Below are positions 45,072 to 56,093 of a stretch of 64,000 nucleotides of DNA, one piece after another. This DNA is from Torreya grandis. Taxonomy: Eukaryota > Streptophyta > Pinopsida > Cupressales > Taxaceae. Under the pieces are notes generated by a model. That model did no database searches and was not told where the DNA came from. It worked only from the letters and a program-made list of their open reading frames with translations. How positions within the stretch are numbered: position 1 is the stretch's first letter; every line of letters begins with the position of its first letter. Where the stretch lies: NCBI GenBank assembly GCA_037957365.1, contig JARHVA010000349.1:2709501-2773500 (forward strand), given 5' to 3'. The translations under genes and the position numbers were made by a program.

Positions 45072-45425
45072 TCAATTTTGAAGACCAACAAAAGTTGAAT
45101 GAAGATTCAACTTCTCCTTTGTTATTGGCTTTGTTAACATATCAGCAGGGTTCTTATCTGTATGGATCTTTTCCAGCTTCAACTCACCATCTTCCAATAC
45201 CTGTCTAATGAAGTGGTACCTGAGTTGTATATGTTTAGTTCTTGAATGAAAGGCTGAGTTCTTAGCCAAATGAATTGCACTTTGACTATCACTGTATAAT
45301 CTGCAACTCTCTTGCTCCTTTCCCAACTCTTCCATAAACTGTGTCATCCATATCATTTCTTTGTTAGCCTCTGTGATTGCAATGTATTCTGCCTCTGTAG
45401 TAGACAAGGCAACAACCTTCTGCAA
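45072..45425 (-). pseudogene. E5 copia RNase H, C-terminal part
   Basis: An open frame of 117 codons with A-L-S-T-T-E-A-E-Y-I-A (catalytic Glu), C-R-L-Y-S-D-S-Q-S-A-I-H-L-A (catalytic Asp), F-H-S-R-T-K-H-I and H-T-D-K-N-P-A-D-M-L-T-K, the standard copia RNase H end. The first catalytic Asp region upstream (45,430-45,600) is broken by a stop at about 45,436. This is the best preserved piece of E5. Confidence 0.85.
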
Positions 45426-45611
45426 CTTTGAAATCTAGCTAACTGTCGTTCCACCAACAGTGAAAACATATCCTGTGGTGCTTCTTCTGCCATCTAAGTC
45501 ACCTGCCATATCCGCATCTACATATCCATGTAGAGAAGTATTTGACCCACCATAGCATAAATGCCTACTACTGGTCCCTCTCAGATATCTGAGAACCCAC
45601 TGAACTGCTCT

Positions 45612-46349
45612 CTAGTGCTTCTTTCCTGGATTGACTACAAACTTGCTGACAACACTCGCTACTGGGGCAACAACAGGTCTAGTACACATGTACTTAACCT
45701 CATCATGTGAATTGGGACCCTGTTTTGTGAACTGTCCATCCATAAGTGTGCAAACTGGTTTTACATCCCGCATCTTGAACCTTGCCACTACCTTATCCAC
45801 ACAATCATCTGGAGACAAAATCAACCTGTGACCTTCCATGTCTCTAGAAAAACTCATGCTAAAGAATTTCGCTGCTCCCAAATTCTTCATGACATACCAC
45901 TGAACTAACTTTACCTTTAGCTCAGCAAAACCCTGCATGTGTGACCCTGCAACAAGCATACACACTACATATAGTAACAAGATAATGTTGCAATCATCAT
46001 CCAACCTGGTAAAGAAAACACAATGATTATAATGACACTGACTCAAGCCATGCTTTGTCATACACCTGTCAAACCTGTACCATTGTCCTACAGCTTCCTT
46101 AAGACCATATACCCTAGCTTTTCGTCTCACGTGTCCATTCCCTCTCTTCTTTAACCAAAGAATCCATTTGTCTCTCAGTGCTTTTATCCCAGCTGGCAAC
46201 TCTACCAAATCTCCCATTTGGTTCTCTTTCGAAGAATTCATGCCATGCTCCCACTGTTTCTTGGATCCTACCTGCTCTGTAGTGAGCAACAAGTATAAAG
46301 AAGGGGAATAACAAATTTGAGGCTTACTTACACTTTTAGTCCTCCACAT
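45612..46349 (-). pseudogene. E5 copia reverse transcriptase with internal deletion
   Basis: An open frame of 245 codons. It contains L-P-A-G-x-K-A-L-x-x-K-W-I (RT start), then skips part of the fingers/palm, and resumes at Y-G-L-K-E-A-V-G-Q-W-Y. The catalytic box, normally Y-V-D-D, reads Y-V-V-C at 45,960-45,971. G-A-A-K-F and S-P-D-D-C-V-D-K-V follow, ending in C-T-R-P and N-P-G-K-K-H. Both metal-binding Asp residues are gone, so it cannot polymerise even though the frame is open. Confidence 0.85.
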
Positions 46350-46384
46350 GGGCGTTTGAGACTCCTTAACAGCTTACTATCTGC

Positions 46385-46625
46385 CCAAATTTTGTTTTAT
46401 CAGTGACTGATGTCGGTCACCTCCCAGTCTGCACCCGACCAACTTCGGTTCCCTTCGACTGACTTGACTGTCGACGTCAGTTCCCTGACTGACGTCGGTG
46501 TCCACTCGACTAACATTGGTGTCCACCTGCTCGACATTACCAACTTTGCCTATCTGCACATGACCGACGTCGGTACCTATCTGATCAACGTCGATTCCAC
46601 TTGACTGACATCGGTAACTATGTTT
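46385..46625 (-). repeat. GACGTC-type minisatellite inside E5
   Basis: About nine imperfect units of 20-30 bp on the theme GGACACCGACGTCAGTC occupy the interior between integrase remnant and RT. The same motif recurs in both E5 LTRs. The frame stays open across it, encoding D-V-x-x-V-D-type peptide repeats. Confidence 0.75.
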
Positions 46626-46688
46626 TCTTATGAGTGATGACTTTTTACCCGCGAGCTTACCTTGGATCAAAACCCTATCCAAACTGCC

Positions 46689-47261
46689 CTATTCAGAGTT
46701 ATTCAGTCCCTTCCGTTGATCTCTGTTCATCATCTCCTCCATGAACACCAAGGCTTTCCAGTTCTTAAGTCTGTCAAACACATCTGACTTCCTCTTAAGA
46801 ACATGCATCTCTTTCTTACTCATGTGACCAAGCCTATAAAGCCACATCTTCACAATAGAAAAAGAATCAGTAATACAAGTAGGTAGATAAAGAGTACCTA
46901 CTTTCTTACCACATGCTAATTCAAGTGCACCCTTGGAAACTTTCCAAGATTCCACTGTGAGAGTTACTGTGCATCCCTCATCACCCAACTTTTCTGAAGA
47001 AATTAGCCTCATCTTCAGGATTGGGACCTGCATGACATTTTTCAACACCCATGTGTTGCCCGTCTGTAATTTCAGCCGCACTTCCCCTTTGCCAACAATT
47101 TGACAAGGCTCACCAACCCCTCTATTTCGGGTTGCATGGAAAGAGGCAACAGAATCTAAAACCCAAGATTCTACTTTATCCAAGGAACATATAAGAACAA
47201 CCAGTGCAATAATACCTGAAACACATGCTTCTTTATTTCCTTTATGTTGATCTTCTACCAA
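46689..47261 (-). pseudogene. E5 copia protease and pre-integrase region
   Basis: An open frame of 190 codons. The protease block reads S-W-V-L-D-S-V-A-S-F-H-A-T (47,146-47,157 for D-S-V-A); D-S-G became D-S-V, removing the conserved Gly. It continues through G-K-G-E-V-R-L-K-L and V-P-x-L-K-M-R-L-I-S, then the pre-integrase L-G-H-M-S-K-K-E-M. It then jumps straight to D-V-F-D-R-L-K-N-W-K-A-L-V from mid integrase, so the catalytic core is deleted. Confidence 0.82.
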
Positions 47262-47360
47262 CCATCAATCTTTCTTTACCTGCTCTTCCTTTCCATAATA
47301 CCGTAATTGACCATTCTTGCCATTGAGTTCCTCCATTCTTAGCTTACTTTCTTCTGCCAT
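47262..47360 (-). pseudogene. E5 gag remnant: start peptide fused to zinc knuckle
   Basis: A minus-strand ATG at 47,358-47,360 begins a short peptide, then the text jumps to a Y-Y-G-K-E-E-Q-V-K-K-D stretch, a copia CCHC knuckle that has lost its Cys and His ligands, the last Cys being a TGA. The whole capsid region between is missing. Confidence 0.6.
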
Positions 47361-47434
47361 TACTTTACTCCCACTCAATTAGAAATCCCTGAGAGTGACC
47401 TGTAATCAAACACAAACCTGCTCCCTACAACTTC

Positions 47435-47446
47435 GCTTTGATACCA
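47435..47446 (-). other. E5 primer-binding site (initiator Met tRNA)
   Basis: The minus strand reads TGGTATCAAAGC two bases inside the 5' LTR; the usual plant copia site is TGGTATCAGAGC. Confidence 0.85.
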
Positions 47447-47448
47447 CT

Positions 47449-48093
47449 TGTCAGGATCATACAAGAACAATTGATTACTTTTGTGCAAGCAACTAAACAC
47501 GAAATTAAACCAGAATAATAAGCAACTAGAAATCAGAATCAACAAAGAACAAGAGATACAAGAAACAATGAAAACTTGTATTAAACTCTTCCAGAAGGAA
47601 ATACAATTGAAGAAGTCTCTCTTTCTTCCACACCTCTCAGATGTACAGATCTCTTTCCGTCAAGAGTTCTCTCTCACAATTACAAACACAATTCAACTAC
47701 TTGAATTGATTACAATTTCCCTCTTACATGTCTACAAGCTATGAAGATCTATCCCTATTGTATAGAATTAGGGATCATGAGCTATGCATTCTCCACCATC
47801 AGATATACCTCCTAATCAAAGGTCCAAAATAGTCCTACCAAAAATAGAAATGCGGACTTAATACCAACAGTTCAACTAATCATGCAAACAATCCATTCGC
47901 CCACGAAAATAGAATTCTGGAACGCACAGGTGACCGACGTTGGTCCCTGTTTGCCTGCATATGACTGACGTCGATTGATAAATAACTGACATCGACAGCT
48001 CCCAGTCGACACCTGACCGACATCGACAACTGTGTAATTCCAGCAACCTTGCAATTTGCTCATTGGTGAAGCTTTTAGCTCCACACCTCAACA
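47449..48093 (-). repeat. E5 5' LTR
   Basis: 645 bp, collinear with 44,350-44,995, differing mostly by transitions. It contains the same GACGTC-type cluster at 47,930-48,030. Confidence 0.92.
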
Positions 48094-48595
48094 CTGCTGT
48101 CTACAAGGTGCCATTGTTGCAGCTGGCAAGAGAAGAGCAGTATTTGGGAGTGAAAGAGCAGAAGAAATTACTTTAGAAGTGTGTGTTTCCCAACACCTTG
48201 GGTGATCTCTGTTCTGGATTTCCCATTGAAGCCTCCCTGCCAGTTTTAACAGCCTGGTCCTTCTGCCAAGTGCATAGTGTATGTATGCATTTGTCTGATT
48301 CTGAGAGTGGATGTGTGAAGGCGAACCTTTATTTTGGTGCATCGCCTCTTCTAGAGTAGGTAGTTTGTTTTCTATGCATTTCTTCTCCCTTTTCATCCCC
48401 CCCTTTATTATAGCTATATATACCTATATTTTGCACTGCTTGAAACAAACATGATGCATCAAAGGGAGCTAGCCCTTATCTAGAGAGTCTCCTCTCCTGC
48501 TTCATCGTCCCATAGGTGAGAGAGGAGTTTCCATGTTGCGAGGAGAGGGCAGGACCTATTTTCCTGCCACCGGGTGCAAAACTCCAGCGTCAACA
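48094..48595 (+). repeat. E3 3' LTR, right part
   Basis: Collinear with 38,743-39,247 and ends GTCAACA, followed by GTTAC. Confidence 0.92.
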
Positions 48596-48600
48596 GTTAC
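48596..48600 (+). repeat. Right target-site duplication of E3 (GTTAC)
   Basis: Perfect match to 37,361-37,365. Confidence 0.95.
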
Positions 48601-51600
48601 CTAGCCTCTTAAACATAAACAAAACATGGAAACTCTTAATGGCATGCATTATCAACCCTTCAAGCTTGAATATATGTTTGCCTTTGAGAGGTTGTACGTG
48701 CATTTTGAGGTTTGATGTTGACTATGGCATTGGTTTGAATACCTCTTCTTCATCCTCATGAGTCCATATTCTAAAGTTCCCAAGAAACATAACCATACAT
48801 ATGACACCCTCTTTGTAAATCATATTGCCCTCAACCTATACTTGCTTGAAGGTAAGCCTTAATCCCTATGATGGTTGTAGGTTATCCTTGAAACCTTTTC
48901 ATGTCCTTTATCCATGTTATTGAAATATTTTGAGGTGGTCATCATCATGTTGAAGGTCTTCACAATGCTCACCAACCTCCCATCATCCATACTTGCAACC
49001 TCAATCCATATCTTCGCTCTATTAGGCTTGATTGAGAGGATGACTATGTTTCTTACTCGAAAAGGCACGTGCAAGTGTATTTGCATGGTTAAACCTTGAA
49101 TACATTTCCCCAAGACCTTTTTAGGGTTCCCAAGGTTGTTTGTCATCTATTTGGACCTATTTACATCATTCTTATGTAATACCAACACTCATGCCAACAC
49201 ACTTTTGTTCATTGTCTACTATAGTCAGCGATAATTGACTATGCATGGGTCCTGTAGGTGAGAATCTTTCTTGGAATCATTGACATATGGTTTATTATCA
49301 TTTTGGTATCCTTTGGAAACAACTTGCCCTCACAAATGTTTGTGTTTCCATTAGGCTTTTATTCTTTGGTTTGTGTCATCAGACTGTAGATACCTACAAC
49401 TAATTGTAGGTGGCCCTTGTGAATAAGGTACACCTGAAGGTATGCCTATTAGGCCCAAAACCTAGTGCTTCAACCTTAATTTATGTTCATTGAAACACAA
49501 ATAAAATTCTCAAATCAACAAGACCACCTAATCATGAAGATACAACTCATTTACAACTTTGAGATCTAAAGGTCTTTTAAAGTTCAAAATTCTATAGAAT
49601 ACACTGCCAAATTTTAGTGAACAAATTCATGATTTGGAGGTCTCCAAAGATTACCTTCCACTAGTTACACACCACCCTCCTTTTGCAAGGTTACATTGTT
49701 ATGATAGGACTATAAGATAGAATTATTTGGATAGATCAAAACCCTATATGACATCATCATTGGCATCAACAAAAGGGGTGAGTGCTCTATTTTTGTGTTT
49801 TAGGGAAATTATCCCTAAACACAGTCATTCAACTTAGAAGATGAGATCTTAACTCTTGCCTACCCACTTAAGGCCTCAAACATGCCTGTCAAGGTATCTC
49901 TAACATCTTGAGACTTCAAGAAGGTTCCAAAGCATGTTCCAATCTTGTCTATAAGGCATATTAGACCTCTGTGGTACCACCTATAGGTGGACATTCCATG
50001 TATGCAACCAATGAGTATGAGTTTAGGTAGTATGCATGATTGTGATCTCATACTTGGTTCTTAAGATATATCCATCTTCCCCTAGCATGTTGAAGACCTC
50101 AACACATGTTAGAACATCTTCATACAACCACCTTGAGTCTCTATGTATAGTCTGTAGATTCACTTATAGTAGCATGTAAGGCAATGAAGGTTGCATGTAG
50201 ACTGAGTGTAGGATATGTGACCTTCAATTAAGTTTGGTCCCCTTCAAAGTTTATCAATTCATCCTTCCAGCTTGAAGGATTTGAAACAAGCTACAACACT
50301 CTCAACACAGTGCTATTAGTCCCTTGTAGGTGCTAAAACAGTTGTAGACCAGGTAGTGATGGTGAATATGGGCTATATGCATGGAAAATAGGTCTAAAAA
50401 TAATTTCCCAACCTTATCAAAGGTGTTAAAATGCATGATCACAACATTGACATGATCTAAACTAGCTTCAACACCCATTTCAATGTGATGTCTTTCTACA
50501 GGCACCTATAGGTGTGCATCTCTATGGTATATGACTGTGTACTTAATTAACTATACTATCATCATTTGCATGGCACTAGAGAGGTATTTCTTGATTAATA
50601 ATGCAATAATAATGTGTTTAACCTCCTTTAAACTCTTCATAACCTCTTTATGAAACTCTTTAGGACCTCACATACCTCACTCAACTGACTATGTATGGAA
50701 ATGTGAGAAATGACTATTTGGCCTACCAAGGATTTGATGAACCACTGAGGATTGAAGAACAAGATAACTTGACTATTGTTTATGGGGTAGAAGGAGGATG
50801 AGATACATTAGCCTTACAACCCAGGTTTTGCTCTAAAATTGATTAAATAGGCCATTCACAAGGACAAGAAGGAAAATAGGTTTTATGCCATAAGTACATT
50901 CCTAGGAGGAGTTAACTGATGAAACTAATTTGAATAAGTCTTATTTTAACCTAAAATTAACTCCTTTAAAACCATTCTTTCTCATTGAATTTTGAAGCGA
51001 AGAAACAAGGGAAAACTTGGACCTTGTTTGAATGAGTAGGCCATCCAGACACCCCTAAACTGTTAGCGATTATTTATAAATATGGGGAGATGAACCAGAC
51101 CACCAATGCCACAAAGTGAAAGGACATTAGGGTCCCTATCACTACCCAAAATATTATTGCCCAATTCTCTCTCTCCTAACTATACTGAGTGAAAACCTGA
51201 GGCTCTCGTAGAGTTGTCCCAAACTGCCCATAAATCGTTTTTCCTTAGCATGAAGAACCAAAAGCTTGCCTATGAAATATAACACTTGGGCATGTTTTAT
51301 TAGGCTGTAAATGACATTTATTTCCTTTAATAAACCTTTTTAAATGCCTAGACCTCTAGTAATGGTATGAAACTTGTTTCATGCCTAATTTACAACTAAT
51401 AGGTTTTCCTTACCTCTATTGGTTCTTATGCTAGAATCTAATTTCAAAGGCATATGAGAGGGTATTAGGGACACCATGGATGCCTTCATATGATATTTTA
51501 GCTATTGCATCAGGCAAAATCTTCAAAAACATGTTCTACCAAAGCTCTGAAAGGCTCCAAAATGCATCCTCTTGTTCCCAAACTCCTTTCCTCCACTCCA

Positions 51601-52389
51601 AATGACCTAAAATGGACTTGAGCATGTCTAAAAGGCTAAAACACACCATAAGGAGGTGGGAGGAAGTCAAAATCAATTAGAATTCCTCAAAATATTACTT
51701 TTTTAACTTGAAAATTCTATTTTGAGGACCCTTGAATCATATAATGCACTTTTGGGGGTCTTTTAGGCATAATAACTTATGTAGGCCTCATTTTTGACTC
51801 GTTAGAATCTCTAAGACTTTGTACAAACCTCCTTCATGCTCCTAAATTCTCAAACACCATGGAAACCTGTTAGATCCTTCACTTGTTATTTTAGACTTGT
51901 TTCTAGGCCTTTCCTCAAAATCACCAAATTCACTTTAAAACTTGATTAAAGTGTTTCAAAAGCTTGCAAGTGACATGTGGCAAGGTCATGAGGTTTATCT
52001 CCTTCTTCCACCATTAGATCACCAACTTAACAAGAACTTTCTTAGCTTTTCACACCACACCAGGACCTCCTAGGATACTGCACTGCATCATCAATTCAAG
52101 ACTAGAAAATGATTGGTCATCGGGGTGGAAGGTTACTAAAAGGTCTAAGAGAGTAGCTTGATCCATCTAGGCAAAATTTTCCTAAGTGGGCCAATTTTGG
52201 CCAACACCTCCCCAACCCTTTGACCTTGGTTTTGTTCGATTGGTTCTTTGGGCACCTTCAACAAAGGGATTTAGATCAAGTTTCAATAGTTGAGTAAGTA
52301 TTCTAGACATAGGTAGTATCATGGACCAATATGATAGTGGTTTAGCAGTTGCATCCTTCATTTGTTAATTTCATTTCATTACGAGTGTT

Positions 52390-52522
52390 ACTGATTATAA
52401 CTACCTTTGGGCAAATTAGTGTCCCACTCTATGCTACTAATTATAACCACCTTTGGGAAAATTAGTATCATTCACCTATGCCATTATTTCCTAATTATAA
52501 TTGTTTATGGGAAAATTAGGAA
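52390..52522. repeat. Hairpin repeat cluster 1 (three units)
   Basis: Units at 52,390-52,420, 52,435-52,467 and 52,488-52,522. Arms are ACTGATT/AATTAGT, TACTAATT/AATTAGTA and TTCCTAATT/AATTAGGAA around an ATAACYACCTTTGGG-like loop (the third loop is diverged). Arms differ between units yet stay complementary. Confidence 0.85.
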
Positions 52523-54368
52523 CAACACCTTTACCATACATTACTGCATCACTTTGTCATTCATATGCTATACTGTGTCATTTGCCTAGTTCACGAACTT
52601 GTTGCTACCTAGTCAGATTCCTCCATTGTAAGGTATAACTACAGTGACTTGAGGTCCTAATGGGATTATGTAGGCAATGTTCGATTCATGTTGAGGTTAG
52701 CTCACACCCTTTATCATGCTCTCACCATTTTGCATTCAATTTAAGTTTGAACACTTTTGCCATTTTACAAGTTGGACCATTTAGTATCTCGTAATTATCC
52801 ATCGAGTTGAGATTCAAAGAATTTTTTTAAAACATTTATAAAGTACTTTAAAAATCCTAAAAATCACAAAATCATGAAAATTGGCTTAGAATCTTCATAT
52901 GAGATATAAATCCATCAAAAATTTTGGGATGGGTCATCTTCTTTGTTCAGTTTATTTCTAGACCACCTTGGTCTTTTTCCTCCCATTTCTGGGAGAACTA
53001 CATCGGCCTGAGGTTCGCACATACTATGTAGGTAGCACTTGGATATATGGGGTATCTCGTGTTAGCTCGACCACATCTTCCTTTATTTTTTGACCACTTT
53101 TTTACCTTAAGGATCTTGGAACCCCTGACTATTTCATGATTAACCACTTGTCATTTAATTTCCCCATCCTTATTGGCCTTAGCTATACACTGTCACCGTT
53201 TTAAATGAGTTTCTATTTTATGCATTATATATTCGACTTTGATACATTAATGATCGATAGGCTTCATTTTATGATCTTGTCATTTTACAAGTACTCTCTA
53301 TTTCAATGCTCTCGTCATTTTACGAGACCATTCCCATATTCCTCTACAATATAATCATGCTTTTCTCGATCATCCATTTTCTTCTATCCCATATCGTGGA
53401 GAACTACGTGTGGCCTGAAGTTCATGTTGGATCTTGCATCCATAGAATCATGTAGACATCATCCACTTGCCTAATACATCTGGAGTCAGCTTAGCTACCC
53501 CTTCTTTTTCTTTTATTTCCCCAATTTTATTTATTTGTTTTATTGTCTCTTATAGCTCAGGGGCAATGTCTAACATCTTATGTGTCATTGTTTTGCTATA
53601 GCCTAGGGGAAACCTCGTGCCATTGTTCTTGTGTTGTTATACCTGTGTCATTGTTGTCTCACTTGGGGGTCACCCTATTACCATGAGTAACACCTTTATT
53701 ACACATGCATGAATAATTTATCTTTTGTTTGCACTCACATTGTGATTAACCATTGTTTGTGTTTGTTTTGTTTATTTTGTTCACTTTTTATTTCTTGGTG
53801 TTTTGTTGTGCTTTTTGGTTATTAGTGTTTTGTCTTTTTGTTTGTTTACTTGTTTGCCTATTTGTTTGCTTTAATTATTGTGCCTTGACTTAGTATATGC
53901 GTTCATTGGGTGATTCCTTGTGCATTATACTAAAGTCCATCCATATTCATACGTCAACATTGTCATCATGGTTTTTATCATTGGTGCATTGTTTTCGATT
54001 ATTTATTAGACTATGTGTCAATCCTTATGCATATTATGGCTAAGTTATCATGGTGTTTTATATCATAATGCATATCATCACGTGCTACAGCCAAAATCAG
54101 CACAAAGAATCTTTCAAGCAATGATGTCGCAATATTTCTCCTTGGTCACCTAAAAAATACCTAATTTATCTGAATCATTACCCAAATACAAAGTAATTAA
54201 ATCATGAATGAATTTTCATCCTTGCTAGTTAGGATGTGCCTCTCCATATTAACTGGTAGCTTGAATTCATCTTTCTCTTCTGTACTGGCTCACTCTTACT
54301 CTATGAGTATGGATTCATTATGTAATCCCCCTTTTTCAATTTGCCATATTGTTCTAAACCACCGTGCC

Positions 54369-54697
54369 AATGATTATAACCACCTTTGGGCAAATCATTA
54401 TGTTTCAATCTATCTAGATGTTAATGATTATAACCGCCTTTGGGAAAATCATTTTCCTTCTCTTGTCTTAAAGGGGCATGTTTTCATTGTGCTAATGACT
54501 ATAACTACCTTTGGGCAAATCATTATCTCTATCCACTCAACTAGGGCATGTTTTCATTTTATTAATAATTATAATCATTATCTTTTTACCTTGTTATGCT
54601 GATGATTATAATTGCCTTTGGGCTAATCATCATTTTTACCTACCCAATTGGGGCATCTCACTATACCACTAATATAACCGCCTTTAGGCAAATCTGT
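54369..54697. repeat. Hairpin repeat cluster 2 (six units, some decayed)
   Basis: Clear units at 54,369-54,399, 54,423-54,453, 54,494-54,524 and 54,600-54,632, a shortened one near 54,556 and a decayed one at 54,666-54,697. Typical form: AATGATT, ATAACCRCCTTTGGGMA, AATCATT; the unit at 54,600 has TGATGATTA/TAATCATCA. A GGGGCAT motif lies between several units. Confidence 0.85.
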
Positions 54698-54885
54698 CTT
54701 TTCCACCCCCTTTTTTGGTCCCATTATTTTCCTTCTTTTGAGGGATCGATCACCAACCTTCTTTGCCAATCGCTCCCTCGAGTGGACATCCAAGGCTCAT
54801 CCATCACCTATTGGGGCATTAGGCTTTTTATACTTTTCATTCTTTGAGAATACATTATTGTGCCTATAACTTACAATGCCTTCCC

Positions 54886-54899
54886 AAATAGGGGCAAAC
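54886..54899 (+). other. Candidate polypurine tract before an LTR-like start
   Basis: AAATAGGGGCAAAC is followed by TGTAGACACCCC at 54,900. TGTAGACACC is a common plant LTR beginning. Confidence 0.5.
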
Positions 54900-55835
54900 T
54901 GTAGACACCCCATTCTGGCCACAACTGGCTTCCGACTAGACTTTCAAATTGATTTCTACCAAACAATGCAAATTAAGCCTAGGAATCACTAAACGTCCCA
55001 ATTTCATCCACACATCATTCGTTAATGTCATAATCATGCTGAGGCATCCCTATTTGGGGTACTAGCCCATACACAATAATAACCTCTCACAAATTCATCC
55101 TCAGTCACTTTGTGACTTAACAACTGACAGTTTGGCCTATGGACCTATTAAGCAGACAACTTGAACAATTTTTAAAAGAGATAAAATGCTAATCAAAATG
55201 AATCAACTAATTAAATCAAATTAAATGCTTAGCTAAATTATCTATTTACAATTAATGAATATCTACTGCCTATTGATCAACACACTCTTTTGGTGTAAAG
55301 TTATTATGCTCAAATAGATGCAAGAAGCCTTTCAAGCAATGTTACCATGCCAAATTCATAAGCTAACCAACCAAACCAAGGTGCTAAGGAAAGGTGGAGC
55401 TAATGGAGCTTCATTGACAAAGATTTCTTGATGCATATAGCCAAGCAAGCCACTTCAACAAGCCATTTGGAGCTACAAGGAATGTAAAAGGATGTTTTTT
55501 GTTGTTTTCTAGTTGTGTTTTCATTGTATGTCGATTACCTATGCTCCCCTTATTGTCTAGGCCAGAGGTGTTAGTGTTTAGTGTGTTAGTTTTGATTTGG
55601 TTTTATTGACTAATACTATACTAATCTCCCCTCTATGGATTCCTTGTTCACAATAGTTTAGGTGGTGTAACTAGTTTCCTCATTCCCATATAATACGATC
55701 TATTTTCATCTTATTTTACTAATTATTATGAATAGATTATTAATATGATTAGTAAGAATGGTATGAAATTTGGTAAATGATCGATTTGATAGTGTCAAAC
55801 ATTGTGTGGCATTTTTTGTACAGGGTTTTTGATTG

Positions 55836-56093
55836 ATGGAAATGATTGCAACTCGCAGTGGAACTGAATTAGATGCAACAAATGTGGAGGCTGTGTTTGT
55901 GACAGACTTGACTGAAATATACAAGACGATAAGTAGAAAAGTCCTCACTGCAAATGAAGAACAAGGAAACAAAAATGCAACATCGTTGGCAGGCACTAAA
56001 ATTGTTCTTCTAGGCCTAGCACCCAAGATCAATGCCAAAAAAAATAATTATCTCAATTTAACTCATGTATTTATTATTTCACTAGATGCTTAG
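55836..56093 (+). other. Doubtful coding-like block
   Basis: An open frame of about 85 codons from an ATG at 55,836, preceded by a splice-acceptor-like TTTTTTGTACAG. The peptide is hydrophilic (E-E-Q-G-N-K-N-A-T-S-L-A-G-T-K) and matches nothing I know. Could be an exon fragment or chance. Confidence 0.15.

Larger units (their letters stand above)
44350..48093 (-). mobile_element. Internally deleted Ty1/copia element (E5)
   Basis: Two 645-646 bp LTRs (44,350-44,995 and 47,449-48,093) begin TGTTGAGG and end TGACA on the minus strand. A Met-tRNA-type primer-binding site and a polypurine tract sit at the correct inner ends. The 2.45-kb interior keeps the ends of gag, protease, pre-integrase, RT and RNase H but has lost most of gag, nearly all of integrase and part of RT. 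With the plus-strand piece at 43,454 it splits the E3 3' LTR; TTGCT and CTGCT at the outer junctions may be a diverged target duplication. The direct left neighbour TGACT does not match. Confidence 0.88.
37366..48595 (+). mobile_element. LTR retrotransposon E3, non-autonomous, with nested copia complex
   Basis: LTRs at 37,366-39,247 and 42,069-48,595 (the latter split by 43,454-48,093) begin TGTTGACC and end GTCAACA, and perfect GTTAC duplications flank them. The 2.8-kb internal region has a primer-binding-site-like TGGCACGCCCGGTGGGAC and one long plus-strand reading frame, but no protease, RT, RNase H or integrase. It fits a large non-autonomous LTR derivative that relies on another element's enzymes. 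LTR style (GGTTCAA blocks, inner-end motif) links it to the E2 family. Confidence 0.9.
48601..54899. other. Long non-coding retroelement tract, right half
   Basis: Continuation of 31,159-37,365 after E3. No protein domain recognised. It carries more TGTAGGTG or CACCTATAGGTG motifs (near 49,250, 49,405, 49,981, 50,323 and 50,507) and two clusters of hairpin repeats (52,390-52,522 and 54,369-54,697). Position before a polypurine-like tract fits the tandem-repeat-bearing 3' non-coding region known in Tat/Ogre elements. Confidence 0.5.
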
